DNA of 64,000 nucleotides from Syntrophomonadaceae bacterium (GTDB lineage Bacteria > Bacillota > Dethiobacteria > DTU022), in contig SKMK01000016.1 in assembly GCA_007121075.1 (NCBI GenBank), positions 49,473 through 113,472 on the forward strand, in the 5' to 3' direction. Positions 33,675 to 42,001 of the stretch are shown in pieces; the stretch's first letter is position 1; every line of letters starts with the position of its first letter. Under the pieces are notes generated by a model that did no database searches, was not told the origin of the DNA, and was given only the letters and a program-made list of their open reading frames with translations. The position numbers and the translations under genes were made by a program.

Positions 33675-34142
33675 ATGGAATTTAACAATCTTCGTCATTT
33701 TAGGGATCTTATACGCAAACTGCAAAGGCATCTGGGAGGGCATTGGAAAAGCGATGCCGCCTGCTGCGGCATAACTGCAGCTCAGTGCCATACCCTGATG
33801 GAAGTTGGGGACAAAGGTGAAATCAGCCTGGTTGAACTTGCCTCTATCCTTGAGCTTGATACCAGCACCCTCAGCCGGACCGTAGAGGGCATGGTTCAAA
33901 ACGGCCTTGTCGAGCGTCGTCCCAACCTTGATGACCGCCGTTATCTGAATCTCACTTTAACTGAGCAGGGGCAAAATGCTTACGATAATATCAATCATAT
34001 TTTTGACCGCTATTATTCAGAGTTATTTAAAAAAATCCCGGCAGAAAAGCATGATCAGGTAATAGAAAGTATAGATTTGTTAAACCAGGCAATGTATGGA
34101 TTAAAAGATGACAAACTTAACCGGGAGGAGGTGGGCCAGTGA
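33675..34142 (+). CDS. MarR family regulator heading the hgcAB operon
   Basis: A 155-residue winged-helix repressor. The DNA-binding part reads ISLVELASILELDTSTLSRTVEGMVQNGLVERRPNLDDRRYLNLTLT, the last part being the wing (DDRR). The N-terminal helix has an unusual Cys group, C30, C31 and C38 (ACCGITAAQCH), a plausible site for sensing thiol-reactive metals or metalloids such as Hg or As; this sensing role is inference. The gene has its own promoter and palindromic operator and its stop overlaps the hgcA start by 4 bp, so it is directly coupled to hgcA. Confidence 0.88.
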   Translation: MEFNNLRHFRDLIRKLQRHLGGHWKSDAACCGITAAQCHTLMEVGDKGEISLVELASILELDTSTLSRTVEGMVQNGLVERRPNLDDRRYLNLTLTEQGQNAYDNINHIFDRYYSELFKKIPAEKHDQVIESIDLLNQAMYGLKDDKLNREEVGQ

Positions 34143-35278
34143 GCAGGAGCCAAAAAGAACTGCCTATGGCCAGCAGTGATAATGCTGCCGAATGCTGCCC
34201 GGGCGCCGTTGCCGGTGAGGATAGCTATTTAGCACTGGAAGAAAACTGGCTTTCCGGCCAGATTGAAACCGCGGCAGGCCCGGTCTGGCGGGTTGATACA
34301 ACTTTAAACCGTAAGGATCAAATAGATGCTGTTAAAATGCGCCTCGGGATAGGGCGCATGAGCTTTGCGGTTCCTCCCGGTTTGTATGCCGTCGGTAACC
34401 CGGATGATGCTTCGTCAGTGATTGTTTCAGCCAACTATAAATTAAGTTTTGACAGCCTGCGCCGGGAGCTTTCCGGCTTGAATCTCTGGATCCTGGTCCT
34501 TGACACTGGTGGCATTAATGTCTGGTGTGCTGCCGGGAAAGGTACTTTTGGCACCGCTGAGGTGGTCAGGATGGTTGAAGCGTCAAATCTATCCGAAGTA
34601 GTTTCTCACCGGACCCTGATTTTGCCCCAGCTGGCGGCGCCGGGTGTGGCTGCTCACGAAGTGCGGAGCCAGGCCGGTTTTAAAGTGATTTATGGGCCGG
34701 TCAGGGCCGCTGATATCCCCGGTTTTTTGAAAGCCGGGCTAAAAGCCGGGCCGGAAATGCGCCGGACCAGCTTCACATTGGCTGAACGTTTGGTTTTAGC
34801 GCCGGTGGAACTGGTGGGGGTTGTTAGACCTTTGATCGGTGTTGCGGTGATTTTATTATTACTCAACCTGATTGCCTCTTATTTCGGTGACGGCCGGTTT
34901 TTATTAACATCTGTGCTCGGCAATACTGTTTCTGCATCATTGCCATTTGTACTGGCCGTGGTAGTGGGAACTGTCCTGGTGCCGGCCCTGCTGCCTTATA
35001 TCCCGGGCCGGCCCCTGGCCTGGAAAGGCTGGCTGCTGGGAGTGCTTTTAGCCTTTGCTTATATGACTGTTATTGTGCCTGGTATTACTTTATTGGAGAC
35101 CGCAGCCTATTATCTTGTTCTTCCTGCAATAACCGCTTTTCTGGGGATGAATTTTACCGGTTCGACCACGTATACCTCTCTTTCAGGGGTTGTAAAGGAA
35201 ATGGGAGTGGCCTTGCCCTTGATCATAATTTCAGCAGGCCTGGGCTTGATTGGGTTGGGTACTGCATATTTTGTCTAA
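34139..35278 (+). CDS. hgcA: Mercury methylation corrinoid protein HgcA
   Basis: HgcA transfers a methyl group from its corrinoid to inorganic Hg(II), giving methylmercury. The 379-residue product has the diagnostic cap-helix motif NVWCAAGK at 127-134, with Cys130 as the lower cobalt ligand, within ILVLDTGGINVWCAAGKG. Other family blocks are RLGIGRMSF, GLYAVGNPDDAS, LPQLAAPGVAAHEV and IYGPVRAADIP. From about 231 on there are five membrane helices anchoring it in the cytoplasmic membrane. The GTG start overlaps the MarR stop (GTGA) behind GGGAGGAGG. The N-terminal extension of about 35 residues is Cys-containing (ECCPG). Gene order with hgcB confirms the call. Confidence 0.96.
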   Translation: MSRSQKELPMASSDNAAECCPGAVAGEDSYLALEENWLSGQIETAAGPVWRVDTTLNRKDQIDAVKMRLGIGRMSFAVPPGLYAVGNPDDASSVIVSANYKLSFDSLRRELSGLNLWILVLDTGGINVWCAAGKGTFGTAEVVRMVEASNLSEVVSHRTLILPQLAAPGVAAHEVRSQAGFKVIYGPVRAADIPGFLKAGLKAGPEMRRTSFTLAERLVLAPVELVGVVRPLIGVAVILLLLNLIASYFGDGRFLLTSVLGNTVSASLPFVLAVVVGTVLVPALLPYIPGRPLAWKGWLLGVLLAFAYMTVIVPGITLLETAAYYLVLPAITAFLGMNFTGSTTYTSLSGVVKEMGVALPLIIISAGLGLIGLGTAYFV

Positions 35279-35328
35279 AATCCCGATCTGGGTATCTATG
35301 AGCATAAAATAAATGGAGGTATTTAACC

Positions 35329-35637
35329 ATGAAGTTTAAATATCTGCCCAATGTGGCCACTTTAGAGCTGGATCAAAGCAAATGTAACGGTTGTGGTATG
35401 TGCCTGGTTGTTTGTCCACAGGAAGTTTTTAGCTTTAACGAAAAGGTAAGCTCGATCACCGACCGCGACGCCTGCCTGGAATGTGGGGCCTGTGCAAGGA
35501 ACTGCCCCCAGGGAGCTATAAGAGTTAGGGCCGGGGTTGGTTGTGCCTATGCTGTCCTGATGGATAAGTTCAACCTCAAGGGGAGCTGCTGCAATGATTC
35601 CTGTGGCTGCAGCCTTGAGGATATTGCCGATCGGTAG
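35329..35637 (+). CDS. hgcB: Mercury methylation ferredoxin HgcB
   Basis: A 102-residue dicluster ferredoxin that delivers electrons to reduce the HgcA corrinoid and probably handles Hg(II). Cluster motifs are CNGCGMCLVVCP (C19, 22, 25, 29) and CLECGACARNCP (C49, 52, 55, 59). The HgcB-specific features are the lone Cys in GVGCAYAVL (Cys72) and a Cys-rich end (CC at 87-88, C92, C94), thought to bind mercury. It lies 50 bp after hgcA behind its own GGAGG site. Both genes together are the accepted marker for mercury methylation capacity. Confidence 0.96.
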   Translation: MKFKYLPNVATLELDQSKCNGCGMCLVVCPQEVFSFNEKVSSITDRDACLECGACARNCPQGAIRVRAGVGCAYAVLMDKFNLKGSCCNDSCGCSLEDIADR

Positions 35638-35860
35638 TTGATAAAGCTTGCTAAAAGCGCAGCCACTACCACAACTAAAAACTGGTAGTACTTACAAGGG
35701 TAAAGATAAAAATTGACATCTAAACCGCCCGGTTGAAGTTGGGGCAGGATAATCTTGAGCCGGGTTGAAATTATAAACCGGTAGAGCGATTGAGTAGAAC
35801 TGGATTTCAACAGGATGGAGATTGCCTTTGGCCTTTAAAACAAACGGTGCGCTGGATTTA

Positions 35861-36145
35861 CGGCCACCTTTTAAGTGGGCCGGGAGAAAAAGATAGCTGG
35901 TGCCCCACCTGGTGCCCCTCTGGGAAGCCTACCGGAACTGCCGCCTGGTGGAACTTTTGTGCGGGGGAGGTGGCGGTAGCGATGGGTTTGAAGCCCGAAA
36001 AACGCTGCTGAATGACATCAACCCTCATTTGATCAATCTTTTCCGGTGGGTGCAAAAGGGCCTCCAGGTAGAAATAATCCTGGAAAACGATGAAAGTGTT
36101 TATTATAAGCACCGGGAGCGTTTTAACCGGATTATTGAATTGTAC
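35861..36145 (+). pseudogene. Decayed D12-class adenine DNA methyltransferase (Dam-like)
   Basis: The N-terminal part of a Dam-family enzyme is still readable: PPFKWAGRKR (usual PFLKWAGGKR), then TAG at 35894-35896 where the family has Trp, LVPHLVPLWEAYRNCRLVELLCGGG, and TLLNDINPHLINLFRWVQKGL with HRERFNRII. Between them the expected segment VAVAMGLKPEK is found only in another frame, so two compensating frameshifts are present. The catalytic DPPY half is missing. The remnant runs in frame into the next acetyltransferase gene, giving an artificial fusion ORF. Confidence 0.7.
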
Positions 36146-36166
36146 AAGAGAGGAGCGGCTGCTAAC

Positions 36167-36709
36167 TTGGTTATAAGAGAATCTGCAAATTTTGATTTAC
36201 AGGCTTTACTTAATGTGGAAGGACAGGCCTTTGGACAGGATGAAGGGTCTGTAATTATAGGGCTGGTGAAAGATCTGCTGGAGGATGCAAGCGCAGAGCC
36301 GCGCCTATCCCTTGTTGCCATGGATGGAAATCGGATTACCGGGCACATTTTATTTACAAACGCCCGGATTGCAGGGGAAGAAAAAATTCAGGCTTCGCTG
36401 CTGGCCCCGGTGGCTGTTTTGCCTGAGCTGCAAAGAAAAGGTATCGGCAGCCGCCTTATAGCTGAAGGTTTGAGCTTGCTTTCAGAAAAAGGAGTTGATT
36501 TAACTTTTGTCCTCGGTCATCCTGAATATTATCCACGCCATGGCTTTAACCCGGCTTTACCTCTTGGGTTTGAAGCCCCATATCCGGTTGCAGAAGAGGT
36601 GTCTGATGCCTGGATGGTCCGGGAATTAAAGGCCGGTATAATTGGTGAAGTAAAAGGAAAGGTTCTGTGCGCAGACAGGCTCAACCGCCCTGAATACTGG
36701 CGGGAATGA
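36167..36709 (+). CDS. GNAT family N-acetyltransferase, YhbS-like
   Basis: A 180-residue acetyltransferase. I chose the TTG at 36167 (MVIRESANFDLQALL) because a GAGAGGAG site lies 11 nt upstream and the sequence before it belongs to a Dam-like remnant. The acetyl-CoA loop is LAPVAVLPELQRKGIGSRLI, preceded by NRITGHILFTNA and followed by VLGHPEYYPRHGFNPA, the standard YhbS ending. Substrate unknown. A start farther upstream would create a chimera with the pseudogene and is unlikely. Confidence 0.8.
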   Translation: MVIRESANFDLQALLNVEGQAFGQDEGSVIIGLVKDLLEDASAEPRLSLVAMDGNRITGHILFTNARIAGEEKIQASLLAPVAVLPELQRKGIGSRLIAEGLSLLSEKGVDLTFVLGHPEYYPRHGFNPALPLGFEAPYPVAEEVSDAWMVRELKAGIIGEVKGKVLCADRLNRPEYWRE

Positions 36710-36735
36710 AATTGTTAAAGTGAAAATGATGTGCC

Positions 36736-38535
36736 TTATTCCGCTTTTAGCACGGCGGTGAAGGCTTCCTGGGGGATTTCAACCCGCCCAATCGTTTTCA
36801 TTTTTTTCTTGCCTTCTTTCTGTTTCTCTAAAAGTTTTCTTTTCCGGGTGACATCTCCGCCGTAAAGGTTTTCGGTAACATTTTTCCGCATTGCTTTAAT
36901 TGTTTCCCGGGCAATAATTTTATTTTCGATCGCAGCCTGAACCGGTACATCAAACATCTGCCTGGGGATTATGTCTTTTAGTTTTTCAACCATTTCTTTG
37001 CCCCGCTGGTAAGCTTTGTTCCGGTGGATGATAAAAGAAAGGGCATCAACTTTCTCTTCGTTAACCAGGATGTCCATCACTACCAGGTTGGATTCCCTGT
37101 AACCGTGGATTTCATAGTCAAGGGTAGCATAGCCCCTGGTCCTCGATTTGAGCTGGTCAAAGAAGTCGTAAATAATTTCGGCCAGAGGAAGGTAATAACT
37201 GAGCCTGACTCTACCTGAATCAAGGTATTTGGTATCCCGGATTTCTCCCCTTTTTCCCTGGCAGAGTTCCATAACTGCTCCTATATATTCAGGGGGAATT
37301 AGAATGGAAGCATCGACATATGGTTCTTCAACCGCAGCCCGCTCATTAGACGGGGGCATCAGGGCCGGGTTGTCCACTTCGATTATTTCACCGTTCAGGA
37401 GATGGGACCTGTAAACTACACTTGGGGCTGAAACAATCAATTTGAGCCCGTATTCACGATCAAGCCTTTCCCTGACTATATCCATGTGCAGTAAACCCAG
37501 GAAGCCGCAGCGAAACCCGAGGCCCAGGGCTTTTGATTTTTCAGGTTCATAGGTGAGGGCGGAATCATTAAGGGTAAGCCGCTCCAGTGCTTCCCGCAGG
37601 GTCACAAAATCGCTGTTGTCCTGGGGGAAAAGGCCGCAAAAAACCATCGGCATTGCCGGGCGGTATCCCGGCAGTGCCTTTGAAGCCAGGTTGGCGGCCC
37701 CGGTAATTGTATCGCCAACCGCCGCGTCCCCAACATTTCTGATCGAGGCCATCACGTAACCGACTTCGCCGGCGGCCAGGTTCTCAGTTGGCTCCATTGC
37801 CGGCCGGAATACCCCGATTTCAGATACCTCAAATATCTTGCCCGTGTTCATAAATTTGATGCGTTCGCCTTTTTTAATAGAACCTTCCACCACCCTGATG
37901 TAGGCGATTACCCCCCGGTAGCGATCGTAATTGGAGTCGAAGACCAGGGCTTTTAGGGGCCTGTCCGGGTCACTGGCTGGCGGAGGAGGGACCTTGTTAA
38001 TAATTGTTTCCAGGACCTCTTCAATTCCGGTCCCCTGTTTTGCCGATATGGATAGAGTATCCAAAGCGTCTTCACCGATCAGGTCTACTAATTCCTCTTT
38101 TACCTTTTCCGGATCGGCGCTGTCCAGGTCGATTTTGTTAACGACCGGGATAATTGCCAGGTTTTGTTCAAGGGCCAGGTAGGTATTGGCCAGGGTCTGG
38201 GCCTCGATCCCCTGGGCGGCGTCTACAACCAGGATGGCACCCTCACAGGCAGCCAGGCTTCTTGATACTTCATAAGTAAAATCGACGTGGCCGGGGGTGT
38301 CAATCAGGTTTAAAATATATTCTTCTCCATCTGCAGCGCGGTAATTAAGGCGGACAGCCTGCAGTTTGATGGTGATGCCCCTTTCCCTTTCCAAATCCAT
38401 CTGGTCAAGGACCTGTTCTTTCATCTGGCGGGCAGTCAGGGTGCTGGTCGCTTCCAGCATCCGGTCGGCCAGGGTCGATTTACCATGATCTATATGGGCA
38501 ATAATGCAGAAATTCCTGATTTTTTGTTGTTTCAA
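36736..38535 (-). CDS. lepA: Elongation factor 4 (LepA)
   Basis: Ribosome-associated translational GTPase. Starting at the TTG at 38535 ([12 protein letters not shown]) gives 599 residues, the normal LepA length, with a GGAGG site 8 nt upstream; upstream ATGs lack a ribosome site. G motifs: [30 protein letters not shown], and the LepA C-terminal region with [23 protein letters not shown] variants (here [16 protein letters not shown]). All parts are complete. It is a housekeeping gene bounding the accessory stretch. Confidence 0.97.
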   Translation of the reverse strand: MKQQKIRNFCIIAHIDHGKSTLADRMLEATSTLTARQMKEQVLDQMDLERERGITIKLQAVRLNYRAADGEEYILNLIDTPGHVDFTYEVSRSLAACEGAILVVDAAQGIEAQTLANTYLALEQNLAIIPVVNKIDLDSADPEKVKEELVDLIGEDALDTLSISAKQGTGIEEVLETIINKVPPPPASDPDRPLKALVFDSNYDRYRGVIAYIRVVEGSIKKGERIKFMNTGKIFEVSEIGVFRPAMEPTENLAAGEVGYVMASIRNVGDAAVGDTITGAANLASKALPGYRPAMPMVFCGLFPQDNSDFVTLREALERLTLNDSALTYEPEKSKALGLGFRCGFLGLLHMDIVRERLDREYGLKLIVSAPSVVYRSHLLNGEIIEVDNPALMPPSNERAAVEEPYVDASILIPPEYIGAVMELCQGKRGEIRDTKYLDSGRVRLSYYLPLAEIIYDFFDQLKSRTRGYATLDYEIHGYRESNLVVMDILVNEEKVDALSFIIHRNKAYQRGKEMVEKLKDIIPRQMFDVPVQAAIENKIIARETIKAMRKNVTENLYGGDVTRKRKLLEKQKEGKKKMKTIGRVEIPQEAFTAVLKAE

Positions 38536-38601
38536 TAATTTAGCCTCCATTTGATTCCAAGGCATTCCTGTAGGATTATAACACAAGGTAGTTTCAGGAG
38601 G

Positions 38602-39600
38602 CTAATAGGAGCTGAGACTTTCTACCGCTTTTTTAGCCCAACTTGAATCCTTGAAAATAGCCCTTCCTACACCGATCAGGTCGGCCTTGCCCTGGGTGAG
38701 CAATTTTTCAGCGGCCCGGGCTTCTGTGATGCCCCCGGTTAGAATGACCGGGATTGATACTTTTTCTTTAATGGCTTCTGTAAGAGGTGCAAAAAAGCCC
38801 TGGCCGGTGAGGCCCGGTATGGAGTATCCGGAAAGCCCACCGGATATGTCGAAGATGTCGACTCCGGCCTTTTCAAATTCTTGAGCGGCAACCGTGCTGT
38901 CTTCGATAGTGGCTCCGCCTTCCATGTAGTCGGCTGCTCCGAGCCGCAGCAGCAGGGGGTAATCTTCTCCGACCTTTTCCCTGATCGTCTCTATAACTGC
39001 CAGGTGGGCATTGATCCGGTTGTGCAGGCTCCCTCCGTAATGATCTGTCCGCTTGTTGGTCAGCGGAGAATAAAATTGGTTGAGAAGGAATCCGTGGGCG
39101 GAGTGAATTTCAACCCCGTCGAAGCCGGCTTCTTTTACTCTCCGGGCTGCCTGGCCAAAGGCTTCGATGATGTCTTCAATTTCGGCGGTATCAAGTTCCC
39201 GGGGACTGGTTTTCCGCTTGGGATGCATTACCGCTGAAGGAGCCAGAGGTGTGGCCCCGGTTGCTTCTTCCGTAGTGTTGCTCCCGGCATGGTTGATCTG
39301 CATCACTGCTTTGGAACCGTTGGTATGGATGACACCTGCCAGCTTTTTTAACCCAGCAATAGTTTTGTCTTCGGCAACCGACAGCTGACGGGGGCTGGCT
39401 TTCCCTTCGAGACTGACGTAACTGTGTTCAACTATAACCAGGCCGATGTATCCGCCCTGTGTCTTTTCATCGTAATAATCAAGGAGTTCTTTGTTTACAT
39501 GGCCATCGCGATCTGATTTTTCGGTGCCCATTGGGGGCATTACCAGGCGGTTGGGAAGCGGGAGTGTTCCTTCTGTAAGTGGGGTTAACAGATATGACAT
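38602..39600 (-). CDS. NADH:flavin oxidoreductase, Old Yellow Enzyme family
   Basis: A 332-residue FMN TIM-barrel protein. It shows LPNRLVMPPMGTEKSDRDG at the start, the active-site GFDGVEIHSAHGFLLNQF, SPLTNKRTDHYGGSLHNR, and phosphate-binding VILTGGI and ADLIGVGRAI. It lacks the C-terminal [4Fe-4S]/FAD-NAD part of 2,4-dienoyl-CoA reductases, so it is the short YqjM-like form reducing activated double bonds with NAD(P)H. The start follows AAGGAGA. Context gives no substrate. Confidence 0.92.
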   Translation of the reverse strand: MSYLLTPLTEGTLPLPNRLVMPPMGTEKSDRDGHVNKELLDYYDEKTQGGYIGLVIVEHSYVSLEGKASPRQLSVAEDKTIAGLKKLAGVIHTNGSKAVMQINHAGSNTTEEATGATPLAPSAVMHPKRKTSPRELDTAEIEDIIEAFGQAARRVKEAGFDGVEIHSAHGFLLNQFYSPLTNKRTDHYGGSLHNRINAHLAVIETIREKVGEDYPLLLRLGAADYMEGGATIEDSTVAAQEFEKAGVDIFDISGGLSGYSIPGLTGQGFFAPLTEAIKEKVSIPVILTGGITEARAAEKLLTQGKADLIGVGRAIFKDSSWAKKAVESLSSY

Positions 39601-39702
39601 TACAGTTCACTTCTCCTTGTCTTTAGGATTGAGTCATTATTATATTTTATGATAACAGGAAGCAGGTGTGAACACCACTAAAACTGCTTGCAGGCTATTT
39701 GC

Positions 39703-40818
39703 CTAGTAAAGCATAAATACAAATGGGACCACTGATTTGATGGCCAGCAGGCGGCACAGATGCAGGATCGATACGCGGAAAGGATCCTTGTTATATTTTA
39801 TAGCCAGGGTGGTCATGACTGTGAATCCGCCGGGTGCTGCAGCCAAAAAGCTGGTTGTAAAATCCCACCCCGCCAGTTTATGGATCGTGAAGGCAACCAG
39901 GAAGGAAGTTATAAAAACTATAATGGTAGAGATTATAATCGGTACGATGATACCATCGGTTAAAAAAGTATCCACTGTTTCTGGAACCAGGTTGTCTGCC
40001 ACCATCAGCCCGACTCCGACCAGCATAAATCCAAAAACCCGGGGAGAAGGAGTGATTATTGGCACATCAAGCAGGGAGGCGGCAGCGACAAAGAACATCG
40101 ACCCAACCATGCCGCCTGCAGGCACTCCCAGGTTTATAAACAGCAGCCCGCCGGCGGCGGCGATACCAAGTGAAATCAGGCTCAAACGGATTGAGATCAG
40201 CAGGAGCTTCACATCAAGGGTAATTAGTTTGTTTAGCATTTCTTTTAAGATCGGCTTGTTCTTGCTATTACTTGCCTTTCCATCGCTTTCCACACGAATA
40301 TTGCTTACTTCTTCGTCATTTTTTACAACCAGTCTAACCAGAAACGGAAAAGTAAATATAGTGGCCAGCATACGGACCAGCTTAATGGTGATCATGGCCG
40401 GTATGTCGGCGTTGGTATCAAGGCCGATCACTGTCATTTCCGGCAGCCCGCCCACACTTGAAGAAAGGATGGCTGTAACCGGGTCCAGGTAGGTAAGGCG
40501 GGAGATAAGGTAGCCCATGCCGAAAACCAATCCCAGGGCCCAAATAACGATCAGCATGGCCGGCGGGATCATGGCTTTAAGCTGGTCAACGGTGTCGCGG
40601 GTTACTTTCGAACCGACAAAAAGACCGAGAAATATCTGCACTGCGGGCGAAAAGAAATCAGGTGCCATAGGCAGGGGGTAACCGGCTATTCTGAGGGTGC
40701 CTACTACGGCAATGGTTCCGAGCAATGCCGGCACAGGAACCCGGAGGGGAGTTAAAAGGGCCCAGCCGAGTGAACCCAAAATGAATAAAACTAGCAAATC
40801 CGTAATTATTTCGAACAC
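39703..40818 (-). CDS. AbrB family (PF05145) membrane protein
   Basis: A 371-residue protein with about ten membrane helices arranged as two related halves. Opening LLTPLRVPVPALLGTIAVVG and SPAVQIFLGLFVGSKV match the first AbrB duplication; VPAGGMVGSMFFVAAA and GVGLMVADN match the second. Family members were once annotated as ammonia monooxygenases or regulators but are probably transporters. The GTG start follows AGGAG. No linked gene suggests a substrate. Confidence 0.85.
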   Translation of the reverse strand: MFEIITDLLVLFILGSLGWALLTPLRVPVPALLGTIAVVGTLRIAGYPLPMAPDFFSPAVQIFLGLFVGSKVTRDTVDQLKAMIPPAMLIVIWALGLVFGMGYLISRLTYLDPVTAILSSSVGGLPEMTVIGLDTNADIPAMITIKLVRMLATIFTFPFLVRLVVKNDEEVSNIRVESDGKASNSKNKPILKEMLNKLITLDVKLLLISIRLSLISLGIAAAGGLLFINLGVPAGGMVGSMFFVAAASLLDVPIITPSPRVFGFMLVGVGLMVADNLVPETVDTFLTDGIIVPIIISTIIVFITSFLVAFTIHKLAGWDFTTSFLAAAPGGFTVMTTLAIKYNKDPFRVSILHLCRLLAIKSVVPFVFMLY

Positions 40819-41101
40819 CGGACCATCTCCTGGTTGATCTTTTGTTCTATAATCTTTCTTCTACACTTAGACCATATTAACCTGTTTTACTATTAGCAGT
40901 AAAGATTTAAGGCTAATTGGTATCCTGGCAAAGCTTTTTAAGGCCCTTTGTTTATGCCGGTTCGTTGACAGTGGTTTCGTAAAATATAACCGGTTTTTGA
41001 TGATCGAGATAAAATTCGATGATTGCATATACAACTTATTCTTGGCGATCATATGACAAGTTTCAGTTAGATCAAACAATTGCAGATCAAACAGCTGCTT
41101 A
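40819..41101. other. Gap between divergent AbrB and DOMON genes
   Basis: About 280 bp of AT-rich sequence with no ORF behind a ribosome site. A short tandem GATCAAACA repeat occurs around 41070-41095, just before the promoter of the DOMON gene; its role is unknown. Confidence 0.4.
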
Positions 41102-41130
41102 TTGACAAGCAGGAGGTATTTGCATAAAAT
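41102..41130 (+). promoter_or_regulatory. Near-consensus sigma-A promoter
   Basis: TTGACA, 17-bp spacer, TAAAAT; about 100 bp before the DOMON lipoprotein start. Confidence 0.75.
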
Positions 41131-41229
41131 AAGTATATTTAGCCTACTATGTTGATAGGAAATTGTGGGCGGCATTTTACCGTTAATCAAGTTCTGATGA
41201 ACACATACCTAATTTAGGAGGGATCTGTA

Positions 41230-41847
41230 GTGTTTAAAAGACATGTATTGATAATGTTTTTATTGGTTGTCCTGTTTGTTTTAGTTGGATGTGAAACTGA
41301 CCCGGCTGAAGATGCTGTTGATGAGCTGCCCGATGAACCTGAAAATGTTATGGGCCGCGTTGAAGAGCCATTGAACATGGATGGTTCCAGCGAGGGGTAT
41401 CCGTCGGATCCAATTGAGAGTGCCGGTGCGTTAATATACCTGGCTTATAACGATGATTTCATTTATGTGCTGATGGAAGCGGAAGCTGAAGGTTGGCTTT
41501 CTGTAGGATTTAACCAGAGCGGCAGTGGGATGAATGGAGCCAATATGGTCCTGGGCTACCTTACAGAGGAAGGAGAGCCAGCGTTCAGGGATGATGTGGG
41601 TAGAGGGCATGCTCACTCAGAAGCAGAAACTACAGCTGTGGTCCAGCCGTATTTTGACCGCTCGAACAGCGCTACCGTGCTTGAGTTTGCCTATCCGTTA
41701 AGTTTTCCGGCTGACCAGGGTTACAATGTGGAGGAGATTGTGCCCGGAGAATCGTATTCATTAATTGTAGGATTACATTCGAGCTCTGACAATATTGACA
41801 GCAAACATTCAACCAGGGGGATGGTAGATTTTCAAGTTCAACCTTAA
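41230..41847 (+). CDS. DOMON-like domain lipoprotein
   Basis: A 205-residue exported lipoprotein with lipobox LVGC (Cys about 21). After an acidic linker comes a beta-sandwich with the pattern IYLAYNDDFIYVLMEAEAEGWLSVGFN...GANMVLGY, the DOMON/ethylbenzene-dehydrogenase-like fold that binds haem b or sugars. A His-containing loop (GRGHAHSEAETT) could supply a ligand. Role in extracellular electron transfer or redox sensing is possible but not shown. GTG start behind AGGAGGGA and its own strong promoter. Confidence 0.75.
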   Translation: MFKRHVLIMFLLVVLFVLVGCETDPAEDAVDELPDEPENVMGRVEEPLNMDGSSEGYPSDPIESAGALIYLAYNDDFIYVLMEAEAEGWLSVGFNQSGSGMNGANMVLGYLTEEGEPAFRDDVGRGHAHSEAETTAVVQPYFDRSNSATVLEFAYPLSFPADQGYNVEEIVPGESYSLIVGLHSSSDNIDSKHSTRGMVDFQVQP

Positions 41848-41901
41848 AGTGATTTAAGATTATCACCTTGAAGTTTGGAACAGCCATGTTTAAATCCAGC
41901 C

Positions 41902-41975
41902 GGCGCCGGTGGCAATTCCCAGCAGCATCAGTAAAATCCCTGTACTTACTTTTGCTGTTTTATCTCACCGGCGCC
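41902..41975. repeat. Inverted repeat GGCGCCGGTG / CACCGGCGCC
   Basis: Perfect 10-bp GC-rich arms at 41902-41911 and 41966-41975 with a 54-nt spacer, between the convergent DOMON and thioredoxin genes. A minus-strand short frame (41890-41964, ending LLMLLGIATGAGWI) lies within it and looks like the last membrane helix of a lost gene downstream of the thioredoxin. May act as a bidirectional terminator, the plus-strand side being followed by TTTATAAATT. Confidence 0.4.
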
Positions 41976-42001
41976 TTTATAAATTATGATAATCCTGAGC
42001 A

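Noticed and set aside
34139..35278. HgcA taken as the CO dehydrogenase/acetyl-CoA synthase corrinoid subunit CdhD
   Set aside because: The NVWCAAGK motif, the C-terminal membrane helices and the adjacent HgcB are specific to HgcA; CdhD is soluble.
39703..40818. AbrB DNA-binding transition-state regulator
   Set aside because: The protein is a multi-helix membrane protein of PF05145, which only shares the name.
40867..41190. 107-codon minus-strand ORF before the DOMON gene
   Set aside because: No ribosome site, biased composition without domain features, and it overlaps the near-consensus promoter of the DOMON gene.
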